From JACCZH01 sp963729445 (lineage in GTDB: Bacteria; Chloroflexota; Chloroflexia; Thermomicrobiales; CFX8): a stretch of 64,000 bases of DNA. The stretch spans positions 930,001-994,000 of the forward strand of contig CAVSNU010000005.1 of the NCBI GenBank assembly GCA_963729445.1, given 5' to 3'. Below are positions 16,621 through 25,032 of this stretch, one piece after another. Position numbers and translations under genes: made by a program. Position 1 is the first letter of the stretch. Every line of letters begins with the position of its first letter. The notes beneath the pieces are model-generated. The model saw only the letters and a program-made list of their open reading frames with translations. It searched no databases and was not told the DNA's origin.

Positions 16621-19600
16621 AGTCGCGTGGACTGCTTGTGCAGGTACATGCGTTCGTCAGCGACACGGAGCAGCCCGGCCGGACGGCTGCCGTCAACCGG
16701 GTAGGTTGAAACTCCCCAGGACGCGGTCGGGAGCGCGAGCGTCAGGTCGTCGATCTCGAACTCACCGGAACGAAGCTCGGCGCTGATGTGTTCCAGCACT
16801 GACCAGGCGTCGTCTCGGCTGGTGCCGGGAAAGATCATGATGAACTCATCGCCGCCGTAGCGGCAGACCACGTCGCCGGCGCGACGATGGCGCTCGAGAA
16901 CAGCGGCGATGGCACGCAGGGCGGCGTCTCCGGCCAGATGCCCGTAGGAATCGTTGACCGTCTTGAGATTGTTCACATCCAGAATGGCGATGGCCAACGT
17001 TGTCCCCTGCGTGGCGGCCCGCTCCAGCTCGTCCACCAGGCGCTCGAAAAACACGCGATGGTTGTTTAAGCCGGTGAGCGCGTCCGTGACAGCCATCTTC
17101 TTCAATCGCTCGTGCAAGCGGATGACGTGGAGCGCGTTCGCCAGATGGTCGGCAGTCGATTCGAGCAGGCGCTCGTCCATGTCGGAAAATGCATTGAGGT
17201 GTTCCGATTCCAGATTCAGCACGCCGATAACCTGTCCTTCAGCGGTGAGCGGAACAGTGAGCTCAGACCTCGTGAGTTGATCGGAGATCTGGATGAACCG
17301 TGGATCAGCGGCGACGTCCGGTACGTTCTGGATGATGCCGTGGTCCGCCACCCAGCCGATGATCCCCTGGCCGGTGATGCTGCGGCTGTTGTGCTCCAAT
17401 GCCTCACTGGTGTTTGACATCAGCTTCACGAGATTGAGCGCGTCGGAGTCGGTATCCCTGAGGTAGAGCCCAATGAACGATACATCCACGAGGTCGTGCA
17501 GGGTCGACATGATGTTGGAGATGAACGTGTCGAGGTTGGAGCCAACACGAATCTCGTGGGCGATCTCGTCGAATATCCGCAGCGCGCGCACGTCCAGTGC
17601 CTGGTTGCGTTTGCACGACTGGCGATCGGATGTGGAGTCGATGGCGCGCAGCCCCGCGATGTCGGTCTCAAATGCCCCGAGCTCGATCGCTCGCCTGAAC
17701 GCAGACACCACGTGCGGAGCGAATTGCGAACCGCTGCAGGCATCGATCTCGTCCAGCGTCTCATCCCAGGTGTGCGCGTCCACGTACGGGCGCTGCGACG
17801 TCATGGCGTCCAGCGCTTCCGCCAACGAGATGATCGAGGCGCCGATGGGTATGTCATCGCCGCGCAAACGATCGGGGTAGCCATGGCCGTCCCATCGTTC
17901 GTGATGGTGGCGCACGAGCGCGAGCAGCGGCGCAAGGACAGGGTTGCCGGCCAGGATCTGCTCGCCGATCACCGGGTGCAGCTGCATTGCCGCCCACTCA
18001 GCGCTGTCCAGCGGGCCGGGCTTCTCAAGCACACTGTCCGGAATGCCGATCTTGCCTACGTCATGCAAGAGACCGGCAAGCTCGACGTGGCCGACAGTTT
18101 CGGTATCTAGACCAAGGGCTTCAGCGATTTTGCGTGCGTAGCGGGCAACGTGCCTGGAGTGGTTCTGGGTATAGAGGTCCTTCGCTTCGACGGCGGCGGC
18201 CAAACTCTCGACCGACGCCGTGAGCAAGTCCCGGGTGCGCTCAAAATGCCGTGCGTTCTGGATCGCGAGTGCCGCGGAACTTGCCAGCGTTGCCAGCAGG
18301 GACCGGTCGCGGTCGGTCCAGACACGCGGCTCGTGAGTTAGCACGGTCAGAATGCCGACAGCATCGCCCTCGGGGTTCATGAGCGGTACCGTGAGCCAAG
18401 CGCGGGCGTGGTGGTCTGGAACGTGGGCCACGCCCGGCGGGAGCTCAGCGTTTCGGCGGTCAGTTATCACGATCGGCGTGCCGTCCTGAAGCATCGCTTG
18501 AACGAGAAGGCCCTCGGCTGGGACGCGTTCTGGAATCGCCAACGCAAGCTCACCTGCAGCGGCCACGCGCACGATTTCCGCACCGTCCAGCATTCCGACC
18601 GCACAGCTGTCCGCGTCCACCAGCCGGGGCGCTGAATGAACGATCTCATCGAGGCTCTTCTGCAGATCCAGCTGCGCGCCGATTGTCACCCCTACTCGTT
18701 GAAGCTCGAGGAGGTCGTCGGCGTGCCGCAGGCGATCAGCATAACTCGTCGTATTCTGGAGGGCGGTCGAGAGCATGGCCGCAATCTGACGCTGGAGCGA
18801 TAGGTCTTCGGACTGAAAGCCGTCAGGCTCATCCCTCGTCAACAGGATGACGCCGGCGTAGCGCTCATCGATGGCGATTGGCGTGGCGACTGCCGTGCCG
18901 CATCGGAGCCAGGGTAGCTCCCCCTCGCCTGCGTAGGGGCTGTCAAGGTAGTCCGGCTCGATCATTTGGTCGCCCGTGGTGATCGCAGCGAACGTCAGGC
19001 TGTTTTCTCGCAGGGAATGGTCTGGCGGTGGAGCGACAAAATCAGGATCGACCGACCGATGGGCAACGGAGCGTAGACGGTTCGTCTGACGGTCCTGGAT
19101 CATCACAAGCACGAGATCACTCGCGATCGTGTCAAAAATCACGCCACTCGCTACTGACAGGAGCTCTTCGGTATCGAGTGTCTTACCCAACCGCTCCGCC
19201 ACGATCCGTAACCCGATATCATGCCGGGTCTGACGCTCGATTTGTTGCACAAGCACGAGACGTTCGAAGGTACCAACGACGCTTGACGCCACAGCCTGCA
19301 ACAGATCCGCAGTTTCCCAGTCGTACTTGCCCGGCTCGTAACTCTGCGCCACGATCAAGCCGATGGGAATCTTCTTCGATATCATCGGCGCGCTGACCAC
19401 GGACCGGACTCTCCTTTCCAGATTTCCGAAGCGGTTCTCCGGAGCGACCGTTCCCTCGAGGATGTCGTCGACGATCATCGGGCGCGCGAGCTCTAATGCC
19501 TTGACCATCGGTGGAATGGCGTTGCGTTGCGGAAATACATTGTCACCTTCGGCGCGATAGATCATCGTTACGATGTCTTCCCCCTGTGGCCGAAGGCCAA

Positions 19601-20561
19601 TGAGGAACGTGTCGAGTGGAACGAGCTTTCTGACCGCATCGTGCAGGAGGCGGCAGAGCTCGGGTAAATCCGATGCGCCGGACGCAGCGACGGTAATCTG
19701 CTGCACGGTCTGTAGATTGCGGACCGTGTACGCGGCAGTCCAGCGCCGCGTGACGCGATTGAGATGCTGCTCGACAATCGAAGCGAACAGGTGCGCGTCG
19801 CGTCGCCCGTCGGAATCCCAGGAGGGGCCATCGGGGTTGAGGTAGACCGCGAGTACAACATCTGATCTGGAGGCCATGATGAGGCGGCTCACGAGTACGT
19901 GGTCCGGCGTGTCGCCCCGCATCAGATCCGCAGGGTGGGGCACGGGAGAGCCCGGTTCACGGCTCCAGCTATGCGTCTTCGTCCGTATTCCGGGGAACCG
20001 GTCAAGATCGGGGTTCGCGTCGAACAGCAGGCAGTGGTCGGCCTTGAGATAGCTGCCTATCCACTCCACAGCCAACGCGCGAACCTCTTCCGGAATGCTG
20101 GACGGCATCAATAGCTCTGATAGCAGGTTTCCGGCGTCGACCGATGCGGCCTGAACGTTTCCTGCCGTTACGCGCCCGGATCGTGCAAGCGCCGTGCCGA
20201 GGGTAGACACGACGGCATCGACAATGCGGGCATGTTCCCGATCGAGTGCCGCTACCCCGAGCGTGATTGTGGCCGGGTAGTGAAGATGCGGGACAGGAAC
20301 GGCTAACGTGCCAGCCGCGCCCTCGTGATTGGCGAGGTCCGGTGGAAGCGCGATGTGGAGGGCCTCTTGGTCGCGGTCGCCCGGCTGTGCGCCAAAGCTT
20401 GCGGAGGCTGCGCCAGTAAACCGGGACACAGCGTGTAGAGCGATCTGGATCGCACGATGTGGCGTCTTCGCGACGCTGATATCGTGCAGGGTCTGCGTCA
20501 GGAACGCCAGTGAGCTCGTCTGGTCTGGTGCGCGATCATCTCGTACGTCTTCGGGCGTCAC
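16617..20561 (-). CDS. multi-GAF cyclic-di-GMP protein with HD-GYP and GGDEF domains
   Basis: A 1,314-residue soluble signalling protein. The N-terminal 750 residues hold about four GAF-like sensor units; recognisable ones start near 265 (NLQTVQQITVAASG), 435 (DIGLRIVAERLGKTLDTEEL) and 600. Then comes an HD-GYP phosphodiesterase (about 770-940) with LLHDVGKIGIPD and HHHERWDGHGYPD intact. A further GAF lies at about 975-1130. A C-terminal GGDEF cyclase (about 1145-1310) has RYGGDEF and an upstream RAGD inhibitory site. Synthesis and breakdown of c-di-GMP are thus in one chain, presumably switched by GAF ligands. The GTG start follows GAGG. A paralogue of the same design lies directly upstream. 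No membrane segment is seen, so it is cytosolic. Confidence 0.93.
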   Translation of the reverse strand: MTPEDVRDDRAPDQTSSLAFLTQTLHDISVAKTPHRAIQIALHAVSRFTGAASASFGAQPGDRDQEALHIALPPDLANHEGAAGTLAVPVPHLHYPATITLGVAALDREHARIVDAVVSTLGTALARSGRVTAGNVQAASVDAGNLLSELLMPSSIPEEVRALAVEWIGSYLKADHCLLFDANPDLDRFPGIRTKTHSWSREPGSPVPHPADLMRGDTPDHVLVSRLIMASRSDVVLAVYLNPDGPSWDSDGRRDAHLFASIVEQHLNRVTRRWTAAYTVRNLQTVQQITVAASGASDLPELCRLLHDAVRKLVPLDTFLIGLRPQGEDIVTMIYRAEGDNVFPQRNAIPPMVKALELARPMIVDDILEGTVAPENRFGNLERRVRSVVSAPMISKKIPIGLIVAQSYEPGKYDWETADLLQAVASSVVGTFERLVLVQQIERQTRHDIGLRIVAERLGKTLDTEELLSVASGVIFDTIASDLVLVMIQDRQTNRLRSVAHRSVDPDFVAPPPDHSLRENSLTFAAITTGDQMIEPDYLDSPYAGEGELPWLRCGTAVATPIAIDERYAGVILLTRDEPDGFQSEDLSLQRQIAAMLSTALQNTTSYADRLRHADDLLELQRVGVTIGAQLDLQKSLDEIVHSAPRLVDADSCAVGMLDGAEIVRVAAAGELALAIPERVPAEGLLVQAMLQDGTPIVITDRRNAELPPGVAHVPDHHARAWLTVPLMNPEGDAVGILTVLTHEPRVWTDRDRSLLATLASSAALAIQNARHFERTRDLLTASVESLAAAVEAKDLYTQNHSRHVARYARKIAEALGLDTETVGHVELAGLLHDVGKIGIPDSVLEKPGPLDSAEWAAMQLHPVIGEQILAGNPVLAPLLALVRHHHERWDGHGYPDRLRGDDIPIGASIISLAEALDAMTSQRPYVDAHTWDETLDEIDACSGSQFAPHVVSAFRRAIELGAFETDIAGLRAIDSTSDRQSCKRNQALDVRALRIFDEIAHEIRVGSNLDTFISNIMSTLHDLVDVSFIGLYLRDTDSDALNLVKLMSNTSEALEHNSRSITGQGIIGWVADHGIIQNVPDVAADPRFIQISDQLTRSELTVPLTAEGQVIGVLNLESEHLNAFSDMDERLLESTADHLANALHVIRLHERLKKMAVTDALTGLNNHRVFFERLVDELERAATQGTTLAIAILDVNNLKTVNDSYGHLAGDAALRAIAAVLERHRRAGDVVCRYGGDEFIMIFPGTSRDDAWSVLEHISAELRSGEFEIDDLTLALPTASWGVSTYPVDGSRPAGLLRVADERMYLHKQSTRL

Positions 20562-20701
20562 GCTCGCGCCTCAGTGGCCTGGCTCGACGCCATTCGCTCG
20601 TGCCTGTGCCGCGTGTGAAACAACTTCACTGTCATTTGATTCCCTGCCCATCACGCATAAGCTCTGCTGTTCGACGCTTGTCCGGGATGTTGGCTACCAC
20701 G

Positions 20702-23700
20702 TCAATTCCCGGAATCGAAATGATGGGAGCGGGCATGGCGCTTGTGACTGTACATGCGCAAGTCTGCCACCCTGACGAGCTCTGAGGCGCGCATACCATC
20801 GTCGGGGTAGGTCGCCATGCCCCAGGCCCCGCTGGGTAATGGATGCCTGTGGCCATCGATCGTGAGTGCGGACGCGTTAATGCCCGCGACCACGTGCCCA
20901 ATCGCGCGGTCCGCGCCTGGCAGGTCGGTATCCGCCAGAATCATGGCAAACTCGTCGCCGCCGTAGCGGCAGACGAGATCCGATCGACGGCAGCGGTCCT
21001 TGAGCACGGCGGCGATCTCCCGTAACGCGGCATCTCCTGCCAGATGACCGTAGGTGTCGTTGATCGTCTTCAGCTGGTCAACGTCCATAATCGCGACTGT
21101 TAAGACACCATCGGTGAGCGCTGCGTGGCGAATTTCTTCGTCGAGACGGTCGTAGAATGCGCGATGATTTGCCAGGCCTGTAAGCGCGTCGGTAGCGGCC
21201 AGTTGCTTGAAATGATCGTGTAGCCGCGCGACCTGGATGGTCTGAGCGATGTGATCGGCCGTGGTGAGAAGGAGCCGGTCGTCCATGTTGGAAAACGCCG
21301 CGACCCGGTCCGATTCCACGTTGATGGCGCCAATGACCCTGCCATCCGCAATAAGCGGTACTGCCAGTTCCGACCGGGTCACCGACCCGGGGCGGCCGAT
21401 AAACCGGCTGTCGAGTGTGACGTCCGGGACCATGACTGGCGCGGCGTGCTGCACCACCCACCCGACGACGCCCTGCCCATTGTCGCGACGCACATCTCGC
21501 ATGCCTCGCATGCGTTCCAATGGCGTTGCGCGCTTGACGATGGCATTCGCCTTCTCATCCACCAGATAGATGGAGACGGTGGCAACCTCCATCACGTCCT
21601 GGATGACGGTCGAGACGTTGGCGATGAAGGTGTCAAGGTCGGTCAATGCGCGTATCTCGCGCGCGACTCCATGGAAAATCATAAGCGCTCGAGCGTCGAG
21701 TGAGTGTCCCTGGGCCGCGAGCGGTGAGTTCAGGGAGGCAACCGCCGGCTCGGTCCCGGAGGTCAGTGGCACGATACGGCCAGTGCGAGCAAGGTCGAGG
21801 AATGTCCGGGCCGCGTCAGGATGAAACTGCCTGCCGGCACAGGTTGAGACTTGCTCCTGCACCGTCGACCAGTCAAGAGCTTCGCGGTACGGACGCGAGT
21901 TGGCCATTGTGTCAACCGCGTCCGCCACGGCAACGATGGCCGCGCCTAGCGGTATCTGGCCGCCTTCCAATCCATCAGGGTAGCCGCTGCCATTCCACCG
22001 CTCGTGATGGTGGCGAACCATAGGGAGAATGCTCGTGAGATGCGGGTTCCCGCTCAGGATCTGCTCCCCGATGACGGAATGGGTCTTCATCTTCTCCCAT
22101 TCCGTGCTATCGAGCGCATCCTGCTTCTGCAGGATGCGATCTGGAATGCCGATTTTGCCGACATCGTGCAATAGCCCCGCCAGGGTGATCGTCTCAACCT
22201 CCTCGGCGGTGCAGCCGAGCGCCTCTGCGATGCGGCGAGCGTACTCGGAGACGTTGCGAGAGTGATTGAGGGTCGACGGATCTTTGGCGTCAACCGCGGC
22301 CGCCAGGCTCTCGATCGAGGCAAAGAGTACGTCGCGAGTCCGCTCGAAGCGCCAGGCATTCTGGATGGCCAGCGCGGTCGAGCCAGCCAGCGTTTGAAGC
22401 AGAGCCATGTCGCGCTCGGACCACTGGCGGGGCTGGTCACTATGCACAGAGAGATTGCCGATCACCTCGCCGTCGGCGTCGATCATCGGCGCTCCCATCC
22501 AGCCGCGTACGGTGATGCCGGTGCTGAGCGCGGTCTCTCTCGTAAACGGGTGGGTGTGCAGGTCGCTGACTGCCACAACTCGTTTTTCGCGGATAATCGT
22601 GCCAGCCAGGCTTGTCGCGATAGGAATTCTTGGCGCGAAGGTACTCACGATGTCGCCATATTCCGCTAGCGGAACCAGGGCGTCTCCCTCGACCATGCGC
22701 ACCGAGCAGCCTTCCGCATCGAATAACTGCGGCAGCGAGACAATGATCTCGCTCAGAATGGCGTCCGGGTTCAGACTGGATGCGACAAGCCGGCTGACGC
22801 GCTGCACTTCGAGCAGGTCACGTTCATGTTGGGAGCGGTTCGTATAGAGCTGCGCGGTGCGTAATGCCGAAGCGAGCGTGCCGCTCAGCGTCCGCAACAG
22901 CGCGAGGTCATCATCTGAGAAGCGAGCGGGGAGGTGACGCGAGATGAGGAAGATGCCGATGCAGCCAGAGTCGGCCAACAAGGGCAGGGCGATGACGGAG
23001 CGTTCACTCTCTTCAGTGACTACGATCTCGTGCGTGCTGGCGACCCGCGCGGCGATGCCGTCTGGGTCAAGCCGGGAGTGCGCGGTAATACCGGCAGTCT
23101 CCATGACGGGATCGGTTCCCTGTGCGGCGATGTGCGTGACCAGTGGAGGAGCGCTCTCGTCGATACTCTCCTCGATGCTGATTGCGGCCATGAGTTGATG
23201 ACTCAGCACCGGTGCGGTTTCGGATACCGCGATCTTGAGGAGCTCACGCATGTCCAGGGTCGTCGTGACACGCTCGGCGATGGTGCGAAGTGCCGTTTCA
23301 CGGGCGGATTGGGCACGCAGGCGATCGAGCAGGTCGGCGCGCTCGAGCGCGACAGCGATGTTGCGCCCAACGTTTAGCAACAGTGTTGCGTGCTCCATCT
23401 GGTAAGCGTCCGGCTCGTAACTCTGAACGACGAGCAGCCCGGAGACCGTGTCGTTCGAAAAGAGTGGTGCACCGGCCAGTGAGCGGACACGCCGGGTAGG
23501 ATCTCCAAACCGATATTCAGGTGTGTAGAGATGCGGCGGGAGGTCGGCGATGATGAATGGCTTTCCATACTTCATGGCCTGCTGAAATGGTGGGGAAAGG
23601 GAGGTGCGTTCGAAGTAGAGCGTCTCGCGTTCACTGCGAAAGACGGTCACCGCCTCAGCCTCGCCGGGCGGAATCATGGCGATCAACATCGCGTCCGTCT

Positions 23701-24466
23701 GCACGACGCGCCTGAGCACGTCTCGAACAGCCCCGTACAGCTCCCTCAGATCGTGAATGGATGCGGCTGCCAGCGTGACATCACGCAGCGCATTCAGGTG
23801 GCGTATGGTGACAGGGTCAGTATCATCTTCCAGATTGAACCGGCGCGACATCTGGATAGCGTGGATGAAGCGCTCCAGAAGTCTCGTCTCTCCGGCGTCG
23901 ATAGCCTGATCGTCGCCGTTGGCGTCTTTGTCCGGGACTGAAAATCCCTTGCTGACGGCGATGGACGCAGCGTCCGGAGAGAACGTCCGCTCGGCCAGCT
24001 CGATAATCTCGGCACGAAGCGCGTCTTCTTCCCCAGCGTGCAGAAGCAATGCGTGCAGCTCGCGGATGACGGTCTCTTCCCACGACAGGTGGGCGCTGAG
24101 CTCCGTTTGGATGGCGTCTTGCAGGCGTGGCTCGACGATGGTCAGGAGTGCGCAGATCGCGTCGGTTAGATCCGGGGTGAGCTCGGGCGCATGGACAATC
24201 AGTGTGGCTGAGGCTTCTCCTGGTTGAATCGTGAATGGAAAGAATTGCACGCCTGGGCCACTGTCGGCGTGCTTCAGCGCTCGTTCGGCAGCCTTGCGGC
24301 AAGCAACAACCTCACAACCGGTTAACTGCGTGACGGCATGCACGATAACAGTCAGCAGGTCATTCACACTCATGGCGTTGCTCAACGCAATGGAGGTGTT
24401 GGCAAGCCAGCTGACATGCGCTGTTATCTGGAGCTGCATTACAGGATCCGTTTGTCTACGGTCCAT
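20702..24466 (-). CDS. multi-GAF cyclic-di-GMP protein with HD-GYP and GGDEF domains (paralogue)
   Basis: A 1,254-residue paralogue of the downstream gene with the same domain order: several GAF units (clear ones near residues 250-420, 390-560 and 560-720), HD-GYP around 700-870, GAF around 910-1070, and GGDEF around 1080-1254. The HD motif LLHDVGKIGIPD is intact, but the usual HHExxDGxGYP reads HHERWNGSGYP, with Asn for Asp. GGDEF (RYGGDEFAMI) is intact with an RRSD inhibitory site. ATG 24466 has GAGG ten bases upstream; ATG 24484 is an in-frame alternative. The 140-base gap to the next gene and shared strand suggest an operon formed by duplication. Ligands are unknown. Confidence 0.92.
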   Translation of the reverse strand: MDRRQTDPVMQLQITAHVSWLANTSIALSNAMSVNDLLTVIVHAVTQLTGCEVVACRKAAERALKHADSGPGVQFFPFTIQPGEASATLIVHAPELTPDLTDAICALLTIVEPRLQDAIQTELSAHLSWEETVIRELHALLLHAGEEDALRAEIIELAERTFSPDAASIAVSKGFSVPDKDANGDDQAIDAGETRLLERFIHAIQMSRRFNLEDDTDPVTIRHLNALRDVTLAAASIHDLRELYGAVRDVLRRVVQTDAMLIAMIPPGEAEAVTVFRSERETLYFERTSLSPPFQQAMKYGKPFIIADLPPHLYTPEYRFGDPTRRVRSLAGAPLFSNDTVSGLLVVQSYEPDAYQMEHATLLLNVGRNIAVALERADLLDRLRAQSARETALRTIAERVTTTLDMRELLKIAVSETAPVLSHQLMAAISIEESIDESAPPLVTHIAAQGTDPVMETAGITAHSRLDPDGIAARVASTHEIVVTEESERSVIALPLLADSGCIGIFLISRHLPARFSDDDLALLRTLSGTLASALRTAQLYTNRSQHERDLLEVQRVSRLVASSLNPDAILSEIIVSLPQLFDAEGCSVRMVEGDALVPLAEYGDIVSTFAPRIPIATSLAGTIIREKRVVAVSDLHTHPFTRETALSTGITVRGWMGAPMIDADGEVIGNLSVHSDQPRQWSERDMALLQTLAGSTALAIQNAWRFERTRDVLFASIESLAAAVDAKDPSTLNHSRNVSEYARRIAEALGCTAEEVETITLAGLLHDVGKIGIPDRILQKQDALDSTEWEKMKTHSVIGEQILSGNPHLTSILPMVRHHHERWNGSGYPDGLEGGQIPLGAAIVAVADAVDTMANSRPYREALDWSTVQEQVSTCAGRQFHPDAARTFLDLARTGRIVPLTSGTEPAVASLNSPLAAQGHSLDARALMIFHGVAREIRALTDLDTFIANVSTVIQDVMEVATVSIYLVDEKANAIVKRATPLERMRGMRDVRRDNGQGVVGWVVQHAAPVMVPDVTLDSRFIGRPGSVTRSELAVPLIADGRVIGAINVESDRVAAFSNMDDRLLLTTADHIAQTIQVARLHDHFKQLAATDALTGLANHRAFYDRLDEEIRHAALTDGVLTVAIMDVDQLKTINDTYGHLAGDAALREIAAVLKDRCRRSDLVCRYGGDEFAMILADTDLPGADRAIGHVVAGINASALTIDGHRHPLPSGAWGMATYPDDGMRASELVRVADLRMYSHKRHARSHHFDSGN

Positions 24467-24702
24467 AGTGCTCTTGCCTCGCATGACAGTTGCTTATCCT
24501 CGGGGCGGCCCGGCTAACGCGTGATCGCGTCGCGTGCTACACAGCTCGTCGTGACCTGCTACGACACTGGCCGACAGGACATTCTGATGTGCTGGATTAT
24601 CTAGGGTCAATGATACTCATTCAAGAGGACAAAATAACTAAAGAATAATCTTCGCGGTTTCCACTGCAATGGAGTGGGCGGTCGGAAACAGTCGTTTCTA
24701 TC

Positions 24703-24783
24703 GTCATCCTGAGCGCAGTCGAAGGATCTCTTACCTGGCTCCCGAGGCGTTTGGCCAGAGATCCTTCCTTGCGTCAGGATGAC
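24703..24783. repeat. 81-bp inverted-repeat element (GTCATCCTGAGCG family)
   Basis: The left arm starts GTCATCCTGAGCGCAGTCG and runs to 24731; the right arm (24757-24783) ends GCGTCAGGATGAC. The arms pair as GTCATCCTGA/TCAGGATGAC and AAGGATCTCT/AGAGATCCTT. Copies of this sequence, which on one strand translates as SFDCAQDD, are known to me as an interspersed intergenic repeat in many Chloroflexi and metagenome assemblies. It is non-coding here and could fold into a long hairpin in RNA. Confidence 0.7.
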
Positions 24784-24930
24784 TATCAAACTCAGGACTA
24801 GACCACGATGATGGTGTCCTCCCCGACCGACCGACGGAAGCCCGGAGCGTGACAACTCCCCTGTGGGCCAGTACTCAGGATGACTGCTATTTCAGTATCG
24901 TCCACCCCAGAATTCCCCAAGTTGATGCGA

Positions 24931-24956
24931 AAGGGGCGTAAGAAATTACGCCCCTT
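24931..24956. terminator. 11-bp hairpin with GAAA tetraloop
   Basis: AAGGGGCGTAA (24931-24941), loop GAAA, then TTACGCCCCTT (24946-24956): a perfect stem capped by a GNRA loop on the plus strand. It lies 76 bases past the stop of the minus-strand M14 gene and is the best terminator candidate for that gene. Confidence 0.6.
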
Positions 24957-25032
24957 CGCGGGTAGGGCGGTACTGCATTCTGGTGCGCCCATAGTCCGTG
25001 GTCAGGAGAGACGGCGGCTGCGCTCGATTGAG

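Larger units (their letters stand above)
24467..25032. other. long intergenic region (566 bases) with repeats and a hairpin
   Basis: No gene is convincing here. The region holds a large inverted repeat (24703-24783), a partial repeat end TCAGGATGAC at 24873-24882, and a GAAA-loop hairpin (24931-24956). The promoter of the GAF/HD-GYP/GGDEF pair should lie in the left part, but I could not assign boxes. Confidence 0.5.

Noticed and set aside
24607..24855. Minus-strand frame containing SFDCAQDD
   Set aside because: This string is the translation of a common non-coding inverted repeat, and no ribosome site precedes the frame.
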